This document shows, one piece after another, positions 39,929-47,794 of a stretch of 50,650 nucleotides of DNA. The stretch is from Egerieenecus sp048201975 (lineage in GTDB: Bacteria > Bacillota > Clostridia > Christensenellales > Aristaeellaceae): the NCBI GenBank assembly GCA_048201975.1, contig DBFBGQ010000078.1, positions 1-50,650 on the forward strand. The letters are read 5' to 3'. Each line of letters begins with the position of its first letter. Within the stretch, counting starts at the first letter, position 1. The position numbers were made by a program, and so were the translations under genes. Under the pieces are notes generated by a model that saw nothing but the letters and a program-made list of their open reading frames with translations, did not search any database and was not told the origin of the DNA.

Positions 39929-41458
39929 TCAGTTCATCAGCGTATCCAGATAGTCGCTCATCAGCGCGCTCCAGTCCCGCCCGGTAAAGTCCGTCAGCAG
40001 CTGCGTCAGGTCCTCCCGGCTGGCCCGTCCGAAACGGTAGGCTTCCACGTAGCTCCGCAGAAAGCCGTCCAGCTCCTCCTTGCCCAGGGCCAGCTCCAGG
40101 GCCGTCCACAGCGCCGCGCCCCGGCGGTAGCACACCAGTGTATATTCCTCCAGGTCGGCGAAGTAATCGATGGGGCTTCCCGGGGTCACCGTGCGCCCGC
40201 CATCGGCCCGGAGCGCCGCCTCCACCCGCTGCACCCGGAAATCCTCCCGGGCCTGCGCGCCATACCACTGGCCCACATAGTCCATCACCGCGTACTCGCA
40301 CAGGGATTCATCCTGCCAGGGCTGGTAATAGCTGTCCGACCCCACCATGGCGTACCACCACTGGTGGGCCACCTCGTGGGCCACGGTCCATTCCAGGTCC
40401 TGTCCCCCGGCGTTCACCAGGGTGCTGCCCAGCATCACCATGCGGGGATATTCCATCCCCCCGAAGGGGAAATCCACCTCCGCCAGGGTCAGGCTGGGGT
40501 ATACATACGCTCCGTAATGCTCCCCAAATGTCTCCAGCGCCTGCCGGGCATAGGTCACCAGCTCCCGGGCGCGGGCGGCGTCCCGGGCGTAGGCGGTCAC
40601 CAGCACGTCCCCGGACATGCCCTGCGCCATTTGAAACCCGTCGCTGATCACCAGGGCAAAGTCCCGCACCGCTTCGCTGCGGAAGGTGACGGTCTGCACG
40701 TCGCCCACCAGCGCGGTTTCCCCCCAGCCCGAGGCCGCTACGGCATATCCCTGGGGCATGGTCAGCCGCACGGTCCAGTTGGCGCAGGCCGATTGGAAGG
40801 GATCGCCCACGGGCAGGTACGCCTCCGTGCGCCAGGCCCCGTCCTCATACAGGGCGGGCACCGGGAACACGTTGCCCAGGGCCCACACCCCCGCCGTTTC
40901 CCCAAAGCGGCTGGCGCACAGGGGGATATCCACCCGGTAATCCAGGGCCAGGGTAACGCTCTCCCCCGGCGCCCATCCCGTTACCACCGGCAAGGCCAGC
41001 ACGGTTTCCGCCTGGTCCAGCCGTTGCGCCGACACCGCCTGCCCGTTCACCTCCAGGGCCGTGATGCACGGCCCGCCTGCCTGAAACCCCTCGGGATAGC
41101 AGGTCCAGTAGAGCTCATTGGTCATGCAGGGGCTGGTATCCTCCCGCAGGTAGGCGCCGGTCCAGCTGCGAAGCAACACCTGGGTCAGCGTCTCCCCCGT
41201 GCGGTTGTACAACGTCATCCGCTGCTCCGCGGTAAGCGTCCGCGCCTGTGGATCGAACACCGCGTCCACGGTGATTTCGTCCAGGCCCTCAGCAGCTTCT
41301 ATCACCAGGGGATTGGTCTCCCGCAGCGCCGGGCGCTCCAGCGTCCAGCTCCTGCTCCAAACCAGGAGGGCGGCCACCGCCCCCATGCCCAGCACAATCA
41401 AGACCGCATACAGCCAAGCTTTGCGGTTTTCCTCCCGTGTAAGCCCGTTCCTGCTCAT
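39929..41458 (-). CDS. Membrane-anchored M1-family metallopeptidase
   Basis: A 509-residue protein. One N-terminal helix (about 14-34) leaves the rest outside. An immunoglobulin-like N-terminal region is followed by the peptidase domain with GGMEYP (333-338, the GAMEN-type exopeptidase motif) and the zinc site HEVAH (His361, His365) with Glu384 as third ligand at the normal spacing. It probably trims N-terminal residues from peptides at the cell surface. The start at 41458 follows AAGGGGG; an in-frame ATG 11 codons upstream lacks a site. It is the first gene of the leftward envelope operon. Confidence 0.86.
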   Translation of the reverse strand: MSRNGLTREENRKAWLYAVLIVLGMGAVAALLVWSRSWTLERPALRETNPLVIEAAEGLDEITVDAVFDPQARTLTAEQRMTLYNRTGETLTQVLLRSWTGAYLREDTSPCMTNELYWTCYPEGFQAGGPCITALEVNGQAVSAQRLDQAETVLALPVVTGWAPGESVTLALDYRVDIPLCASRFGETAGVWALGNVFPVPALYEDGAWRTEAYLPVGDPFQSACANWTVRLTMPQGYAVAASGWGETALVGDVQTVTFRSEAVRDFALVISDGFQMAQGMSGDVLVTAYARDAARARELVTYARQALETFGEHYGAYVYPSLTLAEVDFPFGGMEYPRMVMLGSTLVNAGGQDLEWTVAHEVAHQWWYAMVGSDSYYQPWQDESLCEYAVMDYVGQWYGAQAREDFRVQRVEAALRADGGRTVTPGSPIDYFADLEEYTLVCYRRGAALWTALELALGKEELDGFLRSYVEAYRFGRASREDLTQLLTDFTGRDWSALMSDYLDTLMN

Positions 41459-41538
41459 GCCCGGCCCCCTTCCGCTGAACTGAAACAGCACTCATTATAC
41501 AACAATTCCGCCCGCTTGAAAAGCCCGGCTCCGGGGGC

Positions 41539-41576
41539 AAAAAAAGGGAGCGGACCGGCGTCCCGGCCCGTCTCCC
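41539..41576 (-). terminator. Terminator after the M20 peptidase
   Basis: A strong GC stem (41546-41558 with 41563-41576) followed by TTTTTTT on the minus strand (41545-41539). It separates the M20 gene from the envelope operon. Confidence 0.85.
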
Positions 41577-41589
41577 CCGCCTATGCACT

Positions 41590-42693
41590 TCACGGGCAAA
41601 CCCGGCAAATCAGCTCCGCCGCCAGGTCGATCTCCGCATCCATCCGGTCCAGGCGGCCCCATTCCTCCACGGTATGCATGCCCGCGCCCTCCAGGCCCAG
41701 GCCGTCCAGCACGCCGATGCCCGCCTGCCCCACAATGGCGATATCCCCCGCCCCGCCGGTGCGGACGTGGCGCAGCTTCCGCCCCTGCCGGGCGGCAATT
41801 TCCAGAGCGATGTCCAGCAGCGCCTGGCTCTTCGCATTGAGGTCGATGGCCGGATGGGATGCGCCGAAGGTCACCGTGGTGGTGACGCCGGGCACCGGCT
41901 CCTCCGCGCAGATGGCCTGGATGCGCTCCATCAGCGGCTTTTGCAGCGCCTGATCAAAGTAGCGGAACTCGCACTTGCAGGATGCCTCGGGAGCCACCAC
42001 ATTCTCCGCCGTGCCCCCGCGGATCAGCCCCGCGTTGAAGGAGATTTCCCGCCCGTCGTCCCGCAGGGCGTAGAGCCTGGTGATCTGGGCGCACAGGCCC
42101 TGGATGGCGCTGGCGCACTCCTTATACATGGCGCCCGCGTGCCCGGGAATCCCCTTGCAGGAGATCAGCGCGCTGGTGACGCCCTTGCGGGCGCAGGTCA
42201 GCTGACCGTCCCCGGCGGGCTCGAAGCTCAACGCCGCAAAGGAGGCCCTGGCGGTTTCCAGCAGCAACTCCGCGCTGGAGGGCGAGCCGATCTCCTCGTC
42301 CGGGTTCAGCACCACGCAAAGGCGGTAGCGCTTCAGGTCCAGGGCGGGCAGCGCCTTGCGCAGGGCATAAAGCATCACCACCAGGCCGCCCTTCATGTCC
42401 GTCAGGCCGCTGCCCTTGGCCCGACCGTCCCCCAGGGGGGTGAAGGGCACGCTTACCTCGTGGGGAAACACCGTGTCCATGTGTCCCATGAGCATCAGCT
42501 GCCGCTCGCCCTGGCCGATTACGCAGCGAAGGGTGGGCCCCAGGGTGGCATGGGGAAGCGTCTCCACCGCAAAGCCCAGGTCCGCAAACTCCCGGGCGAA
42601 CATTTCCGCCACTCGGGTCACGTCCGCCTGGTCCAGGGAGCCGCTGGGTTGGTCAATCATCTGCCGAAGGGTTTCCAGGGGCGTGGTCAGCAT
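41590..42693 (-). CDS. M20-family metallopeptidase (carboxypeptidase G2 / ArgE-DapE type)
   Basis: A 367-residue cytoplasmic zinc hydrolase. The metal and catalytic residues are His71 and Asp73 in GHMDTVFP, Asp99 in GSGLTDMKGG and Glu133/Glu134 in PDEEIGS, with the dimerisation-domain His in GIPGHAGAMYKE. The pattern is closest to glutamate-releasing carboxypeptidases, but deacylases and dipeptidases share it. It stands 19 bases after the amino-acid ABC ATPase, so it may process the imported compound. Confidence 0.87.
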   Translation of the reverse strand: MLTTPLETLRQMIDQPSGSLDQADVTRVAEMFAREFADLGFAVETLPHATLGPTLRCVIGQGERQLMLMGHMDTVFPHEVSVPFTPLGDGRAKGSGLTDMKGGLVVMLYALRKALPALDLKRYRLCVVLNPDEEIGSPSSAELLLETARASFAALSFEPAGDGQLTCARKGVTSALISCKGIPGHAGAMYKECASAIQGLCAQITRLYALRDDGREISFNAGLIRGGTAENVVAPEASCKCEFRYFDQALQKPLMERIQAICAEEPVPGVTTTVTFGASHPAIDLNAKSQALLDIALEIAARQGRKLRHVRTGGAGDIAIVGQAGIGVLDGLGLEGAGMHTVEEWGRLDRMDAEIDLAAELICRVCP

Positions 42694-42712
42694 GGGTCAA
42701 CGTCTCCTTTTC

Positions 42713-43483
42713 TTACAGCACCTTTTGCAGGAAATCCTGGGTGCGCTTCTGCTGGGGATGGTCGAAAATCTGCTCCGGCGTGCCCGCCTCCACAATCTGC
42801 CCGTCGTCCATGAAGAGGATGTAATCCCCCACCTCCCGGGCGAAGCGCATCTCATGGGTGACCACCAGCATGGTCATGCCCTCCCGGGCCAGGGTCTTCA
42901 TCACGTCCAGCACCTCGCCCACCATCTCGGGGTCCAGGGCGCTGGTGGGCTCGTCAAAAAGCATCACGTCCGGGTCCATGGCCAGGGCGCGGACGATGGC
43001 CGCCCGCTGCTTCTGCCCGCCGGAAAGGTTCTGCGGCCAGGTATCCCACTTGTCGATGAGGCCCACCCGCTCCAGCAGCTTCCGGGCCTTCTTTTCGGCC
43101 TCCTCCTTGGGGGTGTTCCGTACGCGGATGGGCGCCACGGTGATGTTGTCCTTCACCTTCAGGTGCGGGAACAGGTTGAACTGCTGGAACACCATGCCCA
43201 TGCGCTGGCGGAGCTGGCTGAGCTCCTTCTTCCCCGCCTGGGTCACGTCGTTGCCCTCAAAGATGATCCTGCCCGCGGTGGGCTTTTCCAGCAGGTTGAT
43301 GGAGCGCAGCAGCGTGCTCTTCCCCGACCCGGAGGGGCCGATGAGCACAATCACATCCCCCTTGCGCACGTTCAGGTCGATCCCCTTGAGCACCTCCAGC
43401 TTGCCGAAGTTCTTGATCAGCCCTTCGATCTGGATCAGAATTTCCTGCCCGGAGCCGGAATCAAGCGGCTGTCGTGTCGGCAC
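42713..43483 (-). CDS. Polar amino-acid ABC transporter ATPase
   Basis: A 256-residue ATPase of the GlnQ/ArtP group. Walker A GPSGSGKST (49-57), Q-loop GMVFQQFNLFPH, signature NLSGGQKQR, Walker B VMLFDEPTSALD and H-loop VVTHEM are all intact. I take the GTG at 43483, seven bases after AGGAGG and overlapping the permease end by 23 bases; the frame open further upstream is the permease shadow. It is the third gene of the binding protein-permease-ATPase operon. Confidence 0.93.
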   Translation of the reverse strand: MPTRQPLDSGSGQEILIQIEGLIKNFGKLEVLKGIDLNVRKGDVIVLIGPSGSGKSTLLRSINLLEKPTAGRIIFEGNDVTQAGKKELSQLRQRMGMVFQQFNLFPHLKVKDNITVAPIRVRNTPKEEAEKKARKLLERVGLIDKWDTWPQNLSGGQKQRAAIVRALAMDPDVMLFDEPTSALDPEMVGEVLDVMKTLAREGMTMLVVTHEMRFAREVGDYILFMDDGQIVEAGTPEQIFDHPQQKRTQDFLQKVL

Positions 43484-44138
43484 GGCGCATCCTCCTTTCC
43501 AGCAGGCCCAGCAGCTTCGTGGCCACATAGGTGAGCACGAAGTAAATCAGCGCGGCCACGATCATGGTTTCAATGTAGTAGTAGTTTACCGAGGCCAGCT
43601 TGTAGGCCTGGTAGGTCAGCTCATACACGCCCACGGCGTAGAGGATGGAGGACTCCTTGATGATGGCCACAAACTCGTTGCCCATGGCCGGCAGCGTCAC
43701 CTTCACCGCCTGGGGCAGAATGATATACAGCATCGTCTGCCCGGAGGACATGCCCAGGGACTCCGCCGCCTCCACCTGTCCCTTTTCCACGGACTGCAAC
43801 CCCGCGCGGATCAGCTCCGCCATGTAGGCCCCGGAGTTGATCACCAGGGCGATGATGCACAGCGTCATCCGGGGCAGGCGCATGCCCAGCTGCGGCAGGC
43901 CGTACACCACCAGCAGCACCTGCACCAGCAGCGGCGTGCCGCGGATGAAGGCCACGTAGACATTCATCAGCCACCGCAGGGGCGCCAGGCGGGTGCGGCG
44001 GCAGATGGCCACCAGAAGCCCCAGCAGCGACCCCAGCAGCACCGTGAAAAACGCCAGCTGCAGCGTGATCTCCACGCCCTCCATAAAGGCGGGAAATTTC
44101 GTGACAAGGATCTCCCAGATTTTTGCGAAATTGATCAT
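43461..44138 (-). CDS. Polar amino-acid ABC transporter permease (His/Glu/Gln/Arg family)
   Basis: A 225-residue membrane permease with about five helices. VEITLQLAFFTVLLGSLLG, FIRGTPLLVQVLLVVYGLPQ and the EAA loop EAAESLGMSSGQTMLYIILP are typical of the amino-acid HisMQ/GlnP group. Only one permease is encoded, so it probably forms a homodimer. It is preceded by AAGGAG. Confidence 0.93.
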   Translation of the reverse strand: MINFAKIWEILVTKFPAFMEGVEITLQLAFFTVLLGSLLGLLVAICRRTRLAPLRWLMNVYVAFIRGTPLLVQVLLVVYGLPQLGMRLPRMTLCIIALVINSGAYMAELIRAGLQSVEKGQVEAAESLGMSSGQTMLYIILPQAVKVTLPAMGNEFVAIIKESSILYAVGVYELTYQAYKLASVNYYYIETMIVAALIYFVLTYVATKLLGLLERRMRRADTTAA

Positions 44139-44170
44139 AGCGACTCCTTACCCTTTGTAAGCGCCAAGCA

Positions 44171-44199
44171 AGGGGGAAAGGGCCGATCCCTTTCCCCCT
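44171..44199 (-). terminator. Intra-operon hairpin after the amino-acid binding-protein gene
   Basis: A perfect 12-bp stem (44171-44182 with 44188-44199) with a five-base loop lies between binding-protein and permease genes. The minus strand continues TGCTTGGCGCTTAC without a full T-run, so partial termination or mRNA protection is likely. Confidence 0.65.
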
Positions 44200-44217
44200 C
44201 CTGCGCGCCGGCGTTGC

Positions 44218-45030
44218 TTATTCCTCCAGCAGCGTGGCGTTGAGCGCCGTGGCCTCGTCCACCCAGGCGTCGAAGGTGCCGTCGGTGGTCACGCGCTCGA
44301 TCACGGAGTTGATCACTTCCAGCAGGGCCTCGTTGTCGCCCTTGTTCACCGCCACGGCCACGCCGTCGCTGTTGTCATACTCCACGGGCACCTGGGAAAT
44401 CACCAGCTGGCCGGGATACCGGGCGATGTAGGTCTTGGCCACCAGGTCCGTCAGCAGCACGCCGTCCAGCGTACCCTGCACCAGATCCATCACCATCAGG
44501 GAAATGTTGTCCATCAGCTGGGGTTCGCAGGCCGCGAACTGCTCCTCCAAAATGGTGGCCTGCAGGGCGCCCATCTGCGCGCCCACCCGCTTGCCGGCCA
44601 TGGATTCCACAGTGGTCAGGGTGTCCTCGTCCTCCGCCCGCACCATCATGATCTGTCCGCCGATGTAGTAGGGGTTGGAGAAGTCCACCACTTCCAGCCG
44701 GTCCTCCCGTACGGCCATGCCGGAGGCGATCATGTCGATTTCCCCGGCACGCAGCGCGGTAATCAGCCCCGCAAAGGTCTGGTCCGCCAGCACCATTTCC
44801 ACGCCCAGCTCGTCTGCGATGGCCTGCGCCAGCTTCATATCGAAGCCCTGCAGTTCCTCTTCGCCGGTCTCGGGATTGGTATAGTAGAATTCATAGGGCG
44901 GGAAGCCCACGTTGGCGCCCACCACCAGCGTGCCCTTCTCCTGAATATCCGACAGCATATCCGCCAGGGCCGCCTGGGACGCGCACAGCGCCAGGCACAG
45001 GGCCATCGCAATGGCCAATACCTTTTTCAT
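44218..45030 (-). CDS. Polar amino-acid binding protein
   Basis: A 270-residue family 3 solute-binding protein. The signal peptide ends QAALA/DM, again an AxA site with no lipobox Cys. Then GTLVVGANVGFPPYEF, LQGFDMKLAQAIADELGVE and the ligand-carboxylate segment IDMIASGMAVREDR follow. It binds an amino acid such as Arg, Lys, His or Gln; the ARG-box-like sites in its promoter favour arginine or a related compound. It is the first gene of the operon with permease, ATPase and M20 peptidase. Confidence 0.92.
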   Translation of the reverse strand: MKKVLAIAMALCLALCASQAALADMLSDIQEKGTLVVGANVGFPPYEFYYTNPETGEEELQGFDMKLAQAIADELGVEMVLADQTFAGLITALRAGEIDMIASGMAVREDRLEVVDFSNPYYIGGQIMMVRAEDEDTLTTVESMAGKRVGAQMGALQATILEEQFAACEPQLMDNISLMVMDLVQGTLDGVLLTDLVAKTYIARYPGQLVISQVPVEYDNSDGVAVAVNKGDNEALLEVINSVIERVTTDGTFDAWVDEATALNATLLEE

Positions 45031-45062
45031 GATGAAAATCCTCCTTGCATACTAAAGACTAC

Positions 45063-45114
45063 TGCATAAATATACGCCTATTTTTTCATTTGTCAATACG
45101 TTATGCATATTTAT
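45063..45114 (-). promoter_or_regulatory. Promoter of the amino-acid transporter with two ARG-box-like repeats
   Basis: On the minus strand TTGACA (45096-45091), a 16-base spacer and TATATT (45074-45069). Two direct repeats TGCATAWWTAT, at 45063-45073 over the -10 box and 45104-45114 before the -35 box, are 41 bases apart, about four helix turns. The second extends to TGCATATTTATTCT, close to the ArgR/AhrC box TGAATWWWWATTCA. Arginine-dependent repression is plausible. Confidence 0.6.
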
Positions 45115-45246
45115 TCTGTTTTTCTGCTGTATTGGGCCGCCGCCAGCGGAAACGGGGTTGCTTTTGCCCGCCGGTGTGCTACAATAGACCCAACCATGCG
45201 GCCTTTCCCATGCCGCGGCGAAAACAAAAGAGGAGGCGTATCCGCC

Positions 45247-45894
45247 ATGCTTTTTGAAAAGAACGATACGGTGCTATTTATCGGCGACTCCATCACCGAC
45301 TATAACCGCGCCCGCCCTGTGGGGGAGGGGCTGAACAACGCCTGGGGCACCAGCTATGCCGCCATGGCCTCCAGCCTGCTGTGCGCCATGTACCCGGAGC
45401 TGCGCCTGCGAATGATCAACATGGGCATCAGCGGCAACCAGATCCGCGACCTGGACCGGCGCTGGCAGACGGACGTGATGGATCTGCATCCCGATTGGGT
45501 GGTGGTGCTCATCGGCATCAATGATGTGTGGCGGCAGTTTGACAGCCCCTATCAGCCGGAACTCCATGTGCCTCCGGAAGAATACAGGGCCACCTATCAG
45601 CGGCTGCTGGAAGCTACCCTGCCCAAGGTCAAGGGCATGGTGCTGCTGACCCCCTACTTCATGGAACCCAACCAGGCTGACCCCATGCGCGCCCGCATGG
45701 ACGTTTACGGTCAAATCGTCAAGGAGCTGGCCGCAGCCTACCATCTGCCCTGCGTGGACACCCAGGCCGCCTGGGATGGGCTGTTCCGGCACATGCATCC
45801 CTGCAACATCGCCTGGGACCGCATCCACCCCAACCAGGTGGGCTGCATGTTCCTGGCCAAGACCTTCCTCAGCGCCGTGGGCTTCGACCGGTAA
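45247..45894 (+). CDS. SGNH/GDSL-type esterase
   Basis: A 215-residue hydrolase of the SGNH superfamily. Block I FIGDSITDYN has the nucleophile Ser15. Block II carries Gly in NMGISGNQ, block III Asn in LIGINDVW, and block V Asp/His in WDRIHPNQVG. There is no signal peptide, so it is cytoplasmic. It is similar to carbohydrate-esterase-like GDSL proteins of Firmicutes that deacetylate sugars, but the substrate is unproven. The start at 45247 follows AGGAGGCG; upstream codons in the same frame overlap the divergent promoter. Confidence 0.87.
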   Translation: MLFEKNDTVLFIGDSITDYNRARPVGEGLNNAWGTSYAAMASSLLCAMYPELRLRMINMGISGNQIRDLDRRWQTDVMDLHPDWVVVLIGINDVWRQFDSPYQPELHVPPEEYRATYQRLLEATLPKVKGMVLLTPYFMEPNQADPMRARMDVYGQIVKELAAAYHLPCVDTQAAWDGLFRHMHPCNIAWDRIHPNQVGCMFLAKTFLSAVGFDR

Positions 45895-45961
45895 ACCAGC
45901 ACGGCTGTTTATGCACCTGAAAAAGCGCGAGGCATTGCCTCCCGCGCGTCCGAATCCCGTT

Positions 45962-46013
45962 GCAAAAGGCGTCCGAGGTCAGAGGCATGGAACCTCCTCC
46001 GGACGCCTTTTGC
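45962..46013. terminator. Bidirectional terminator between the esterase and DUF4097 genes
   Basis: A perfect 14-bp stem GCAAAAGGCGTCCG with its complement (45962-45975, 46000-46013), bounded by AAAA / TTTT. A smaller hairpin lies just before it at about 45926-45949. Confidence 0.8.
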
Positions 46014-46024
46014 CGTATGTGCGG

Positions 46025-46684
46025 TTATTTCCCAGGGAGGTTCAGCGCCACGTCGCCATGGTTGCACTGAACAGTTAGCTCCTTCTCCCCGCCGGTTTTT
46101 TCCTGGGGAAGATTGCATGTGCCCTTTTTGATGCTGGTGACGATATGATAATCATCATATCCCGCCTGGATTGTGCCGGATATGTCCCCGTTCTTGACGT
46201 TGATGGCAATGCGCTGGGCCGGATATGCTTCTTCCAAATACAGGCTGCCGCCATTGACATCCAGCGTCAGGGCTTCGGTCACCACCACCGGTTCCAGGGA
46301 GATATCCTCGTTGGTGGTGGACAGGGTTAGGCTTTTTAGGCCGGTATCCGGCAGCTGCAGGATGATTTTTCTTGCGTGCTCCGGGGCTTTACCGCCAATG
46401 TAATCCATCCAGCTTTTGTTGGCGATCCACTGCATGGTCAGCTTTCCATCCTCCGCAGTGGTGATCTCGTAATACTCTTGATCGTTTTCATAGTAGACCA
46501 GGTGAATTTGGTCATCCTCCGAGGCCACCACCTGTATTTCCCGATCCCGGGCGTTGATCTCCATCTCTGTCACCGCTTCTTCCACGGTATACGTTTTTTG
46601 CTCAAACTTCTCCGCACCCTGTGCCGCCTCCAAGCCCAGGGCGAGCAAGAGCGCGCACATGACCACAACGATCGTTTTTTTCAT
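46025..46684 (-). CDS. Exported DUF4097-type beta-repeat protein
   Basis: A 219-residue secreted protein. A signal peptide (MKKTIVVVMCALLLALGLEA) is followed by repeated short beta strands (LKSLTLSTTNEDISLEP, LTLDVNGGSLYLEEAYP, IAINVKNGDISGTIQAGY) that should stack as a beta-helix, as in DUF4097/DUF4098 adhesin-like proteins. No enzyme motif is seen. It is divergent from the MerR gene with 165 bases between, so that regulator may control it. Confidence 0.75.
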   Translation of the reverse strand: MKKTIVVVMCALLLALGLEAAQGAEKFEQKTYTVEEAVTEMEINARDREIQVVASEDDQIHLVYYENDQEYYEITTAEDGKLTMQWIANKSWMDYIGGKAPEHARKIILQLPDTGLKSLTLSTTNEDISLEPVVVTEALTLDVNGGSLYLEEAYPAQRIAINVKNGDISGTIQAGYDDYHIVTSIKKGTCNLPQEKTGGEKELTVQCNHGDVALNLPGK

Positions 46685-46814
46685 CCATGGATCCTTCCTT
46701 TCTGTTGGTTATGGTATGGTTCGGTTCTCCTTACACATCTGCATCCATTGTCCGCATCCCCCCTTTTTGTCCTTTACGCCATGGCCTTCGCTATGGTAGA
46801 ATCAATGATAATCT

Positions 46815-46829
46815 TTTGTGTAACACAAA
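46815..46829. promoter_or_regulatory. Palindromic operator candidate between DUF4097 and MerR genes
   Basis: TTTGTGT-A-ACACAAA is a perfect 7-bp palindrome about 20 bases before the MerR start. TAGAAT at 46796-46801 could be the -10 box of the merR promoter, placing the palindrome just downstream, where autorepression would be expected. Confidence 0.45.
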
Positions 46830-46849
46830 TGTCAAGGGGTGACGTTTCA

Positions 46850-47674
46850 TTGAAGCCTCCAATGCTGTCCATTGGCGAAGCCGCCAAAGCCGTGCACATG
46901 ACGCCAGAAACCCTGCGCCATTACGACCGCATCGGCCTGGTGCAGCCCAGTTGCAAGGATGCCTGGACCAAATACCGTTACTATACCTCCCAGGACCTGG
47001 TACGCTTGCAAACCGTCCATGCCCTGCAGCAGATGGACCTGTCCCTGGAGAAGATCAAGGAGATCCTCAGCTACCAGGATCTGGAGAAAATTGTCGCCTT
47101 CCTCACCGAGGCAGAAAAAGTTGCCGACGCGAAAATTGCTGCTTTGCAGCACAGCAAGGCCAAGATTCAGCTCGCCCGCGCTGATTATGAAAAAAAGCTC
47201 CGGGGCGAACCCCGGGAGGAGACCCCCACCCTGCGCATCTTCCCGCCCAGAACACTGCTGCTCTCCGAGGACTTCTCCGCTCCTTCCGTGGAAAATTTAT
47301 GGCAGTACCTTTCCCATTTTTATGATCACATTCCGCCAGCCCAGCGAGCGGATTTTCAATTTGAGGATATTGCCGGCATTTATTCGGAGGATACCTGCAG
47401 CCGGCTATACGCGGTGTGCCTTCGCTATTCCCCCATACCGGGACTGAAGCATCTCCCCGGCGGCGGCTATCTGTGCCTCCGTTGCAACGAAGAAAACCGG
47501 TTACAAAAGACAGCGGAGCTTGTATCCTTGGTCCAGACGCGCTATCATGTCTCCCCCAGTTTTACCCTGCAGCAAGTTGTGGTCTCCGGCATTCTACACT
47601 GGATCTATGAGGCACAGGTCTTTGTTGGGCCTGATGTTGCAGCAGATGCGCCCCCTTGCACCCGGGAGAAATAG
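46850..47674 (+). CDS. MerR-family transcriptional regulator
   Basis: A 274-residue regulator. The N-terminal winged helix-turn-helix reads LSIGEAAKAVHMTPETLRHY then DRIGLVQPS and YRYYTSQDLVRLQTV. A coiled-coil dimer helix follows (about 70-120), then a C-terminal effector domain of about 150 residues similar in size to BmrR-type ligand-binding domains. There is no MerR-type Cys metal loop, so an organic ligand is likely. I take the TTG at 46850, six bases after AAGGGGTGA; the ATG four codons later has no site. It probably acts on its own promoter and the divergent DUF4097 gene. Confidence 0.88.
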   Translation: MKPPMLSIGEAAKAVHMTPETLRHYDRIGLVQPSCKDAWTKYRYYTSQDLVRLQTVHALQQMDLSLEKIKEILSYQDLEKIVAFLTEAEKVADAKIAALQHSKAKIQLARADYEKKLRGEPREETPTLRIFPPRTLLLSEDFSAPSVENLWQYLSHFYDHIPPAQRADFQFEDIAGIYSEDTCSRLYAVCLRYSPIPGLKHLPGGGYLCLRCNEENRLQKTAELVSLVQTRYHVSPSFTLQQVVVSGILHWIYEAQVFVGPDVAADAPPCTREK

Positions 47675-47700
47675 CCCAAACCCCGCACGCACAAAAAGAA

Positions 47701-47736
47701 CCGGGGACGGAAAGCCTTGCGGCCTTCCGTCCCCGG
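47701..47736. terminator. Bidirectional terminator between MerR and fucose-isomerase-like genes
   Basis: A 12-bp stem CCGGGGACGGAA with its complement (47701-47712, 47725-47736), A-rich on one side and TTCTTTTTG on the minus side. Confidence 0.8.
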
Positions 47737-47794
47737 AAAATTTCTCTGGGCGCACGCCCGCGCCTTTTCTCATGGATTGCTGTACCCGCCCGGC

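Noticed and set aside
39110..41953. Open frame of over 900 codons on the plus strand
   Set aside because: It runs antisense to the well-supported glycosyltransferase, M1 and M20 genes, is Gln/His/Arg-rich and has no ribosome site. It is a shadow caused by GC-rich codons.
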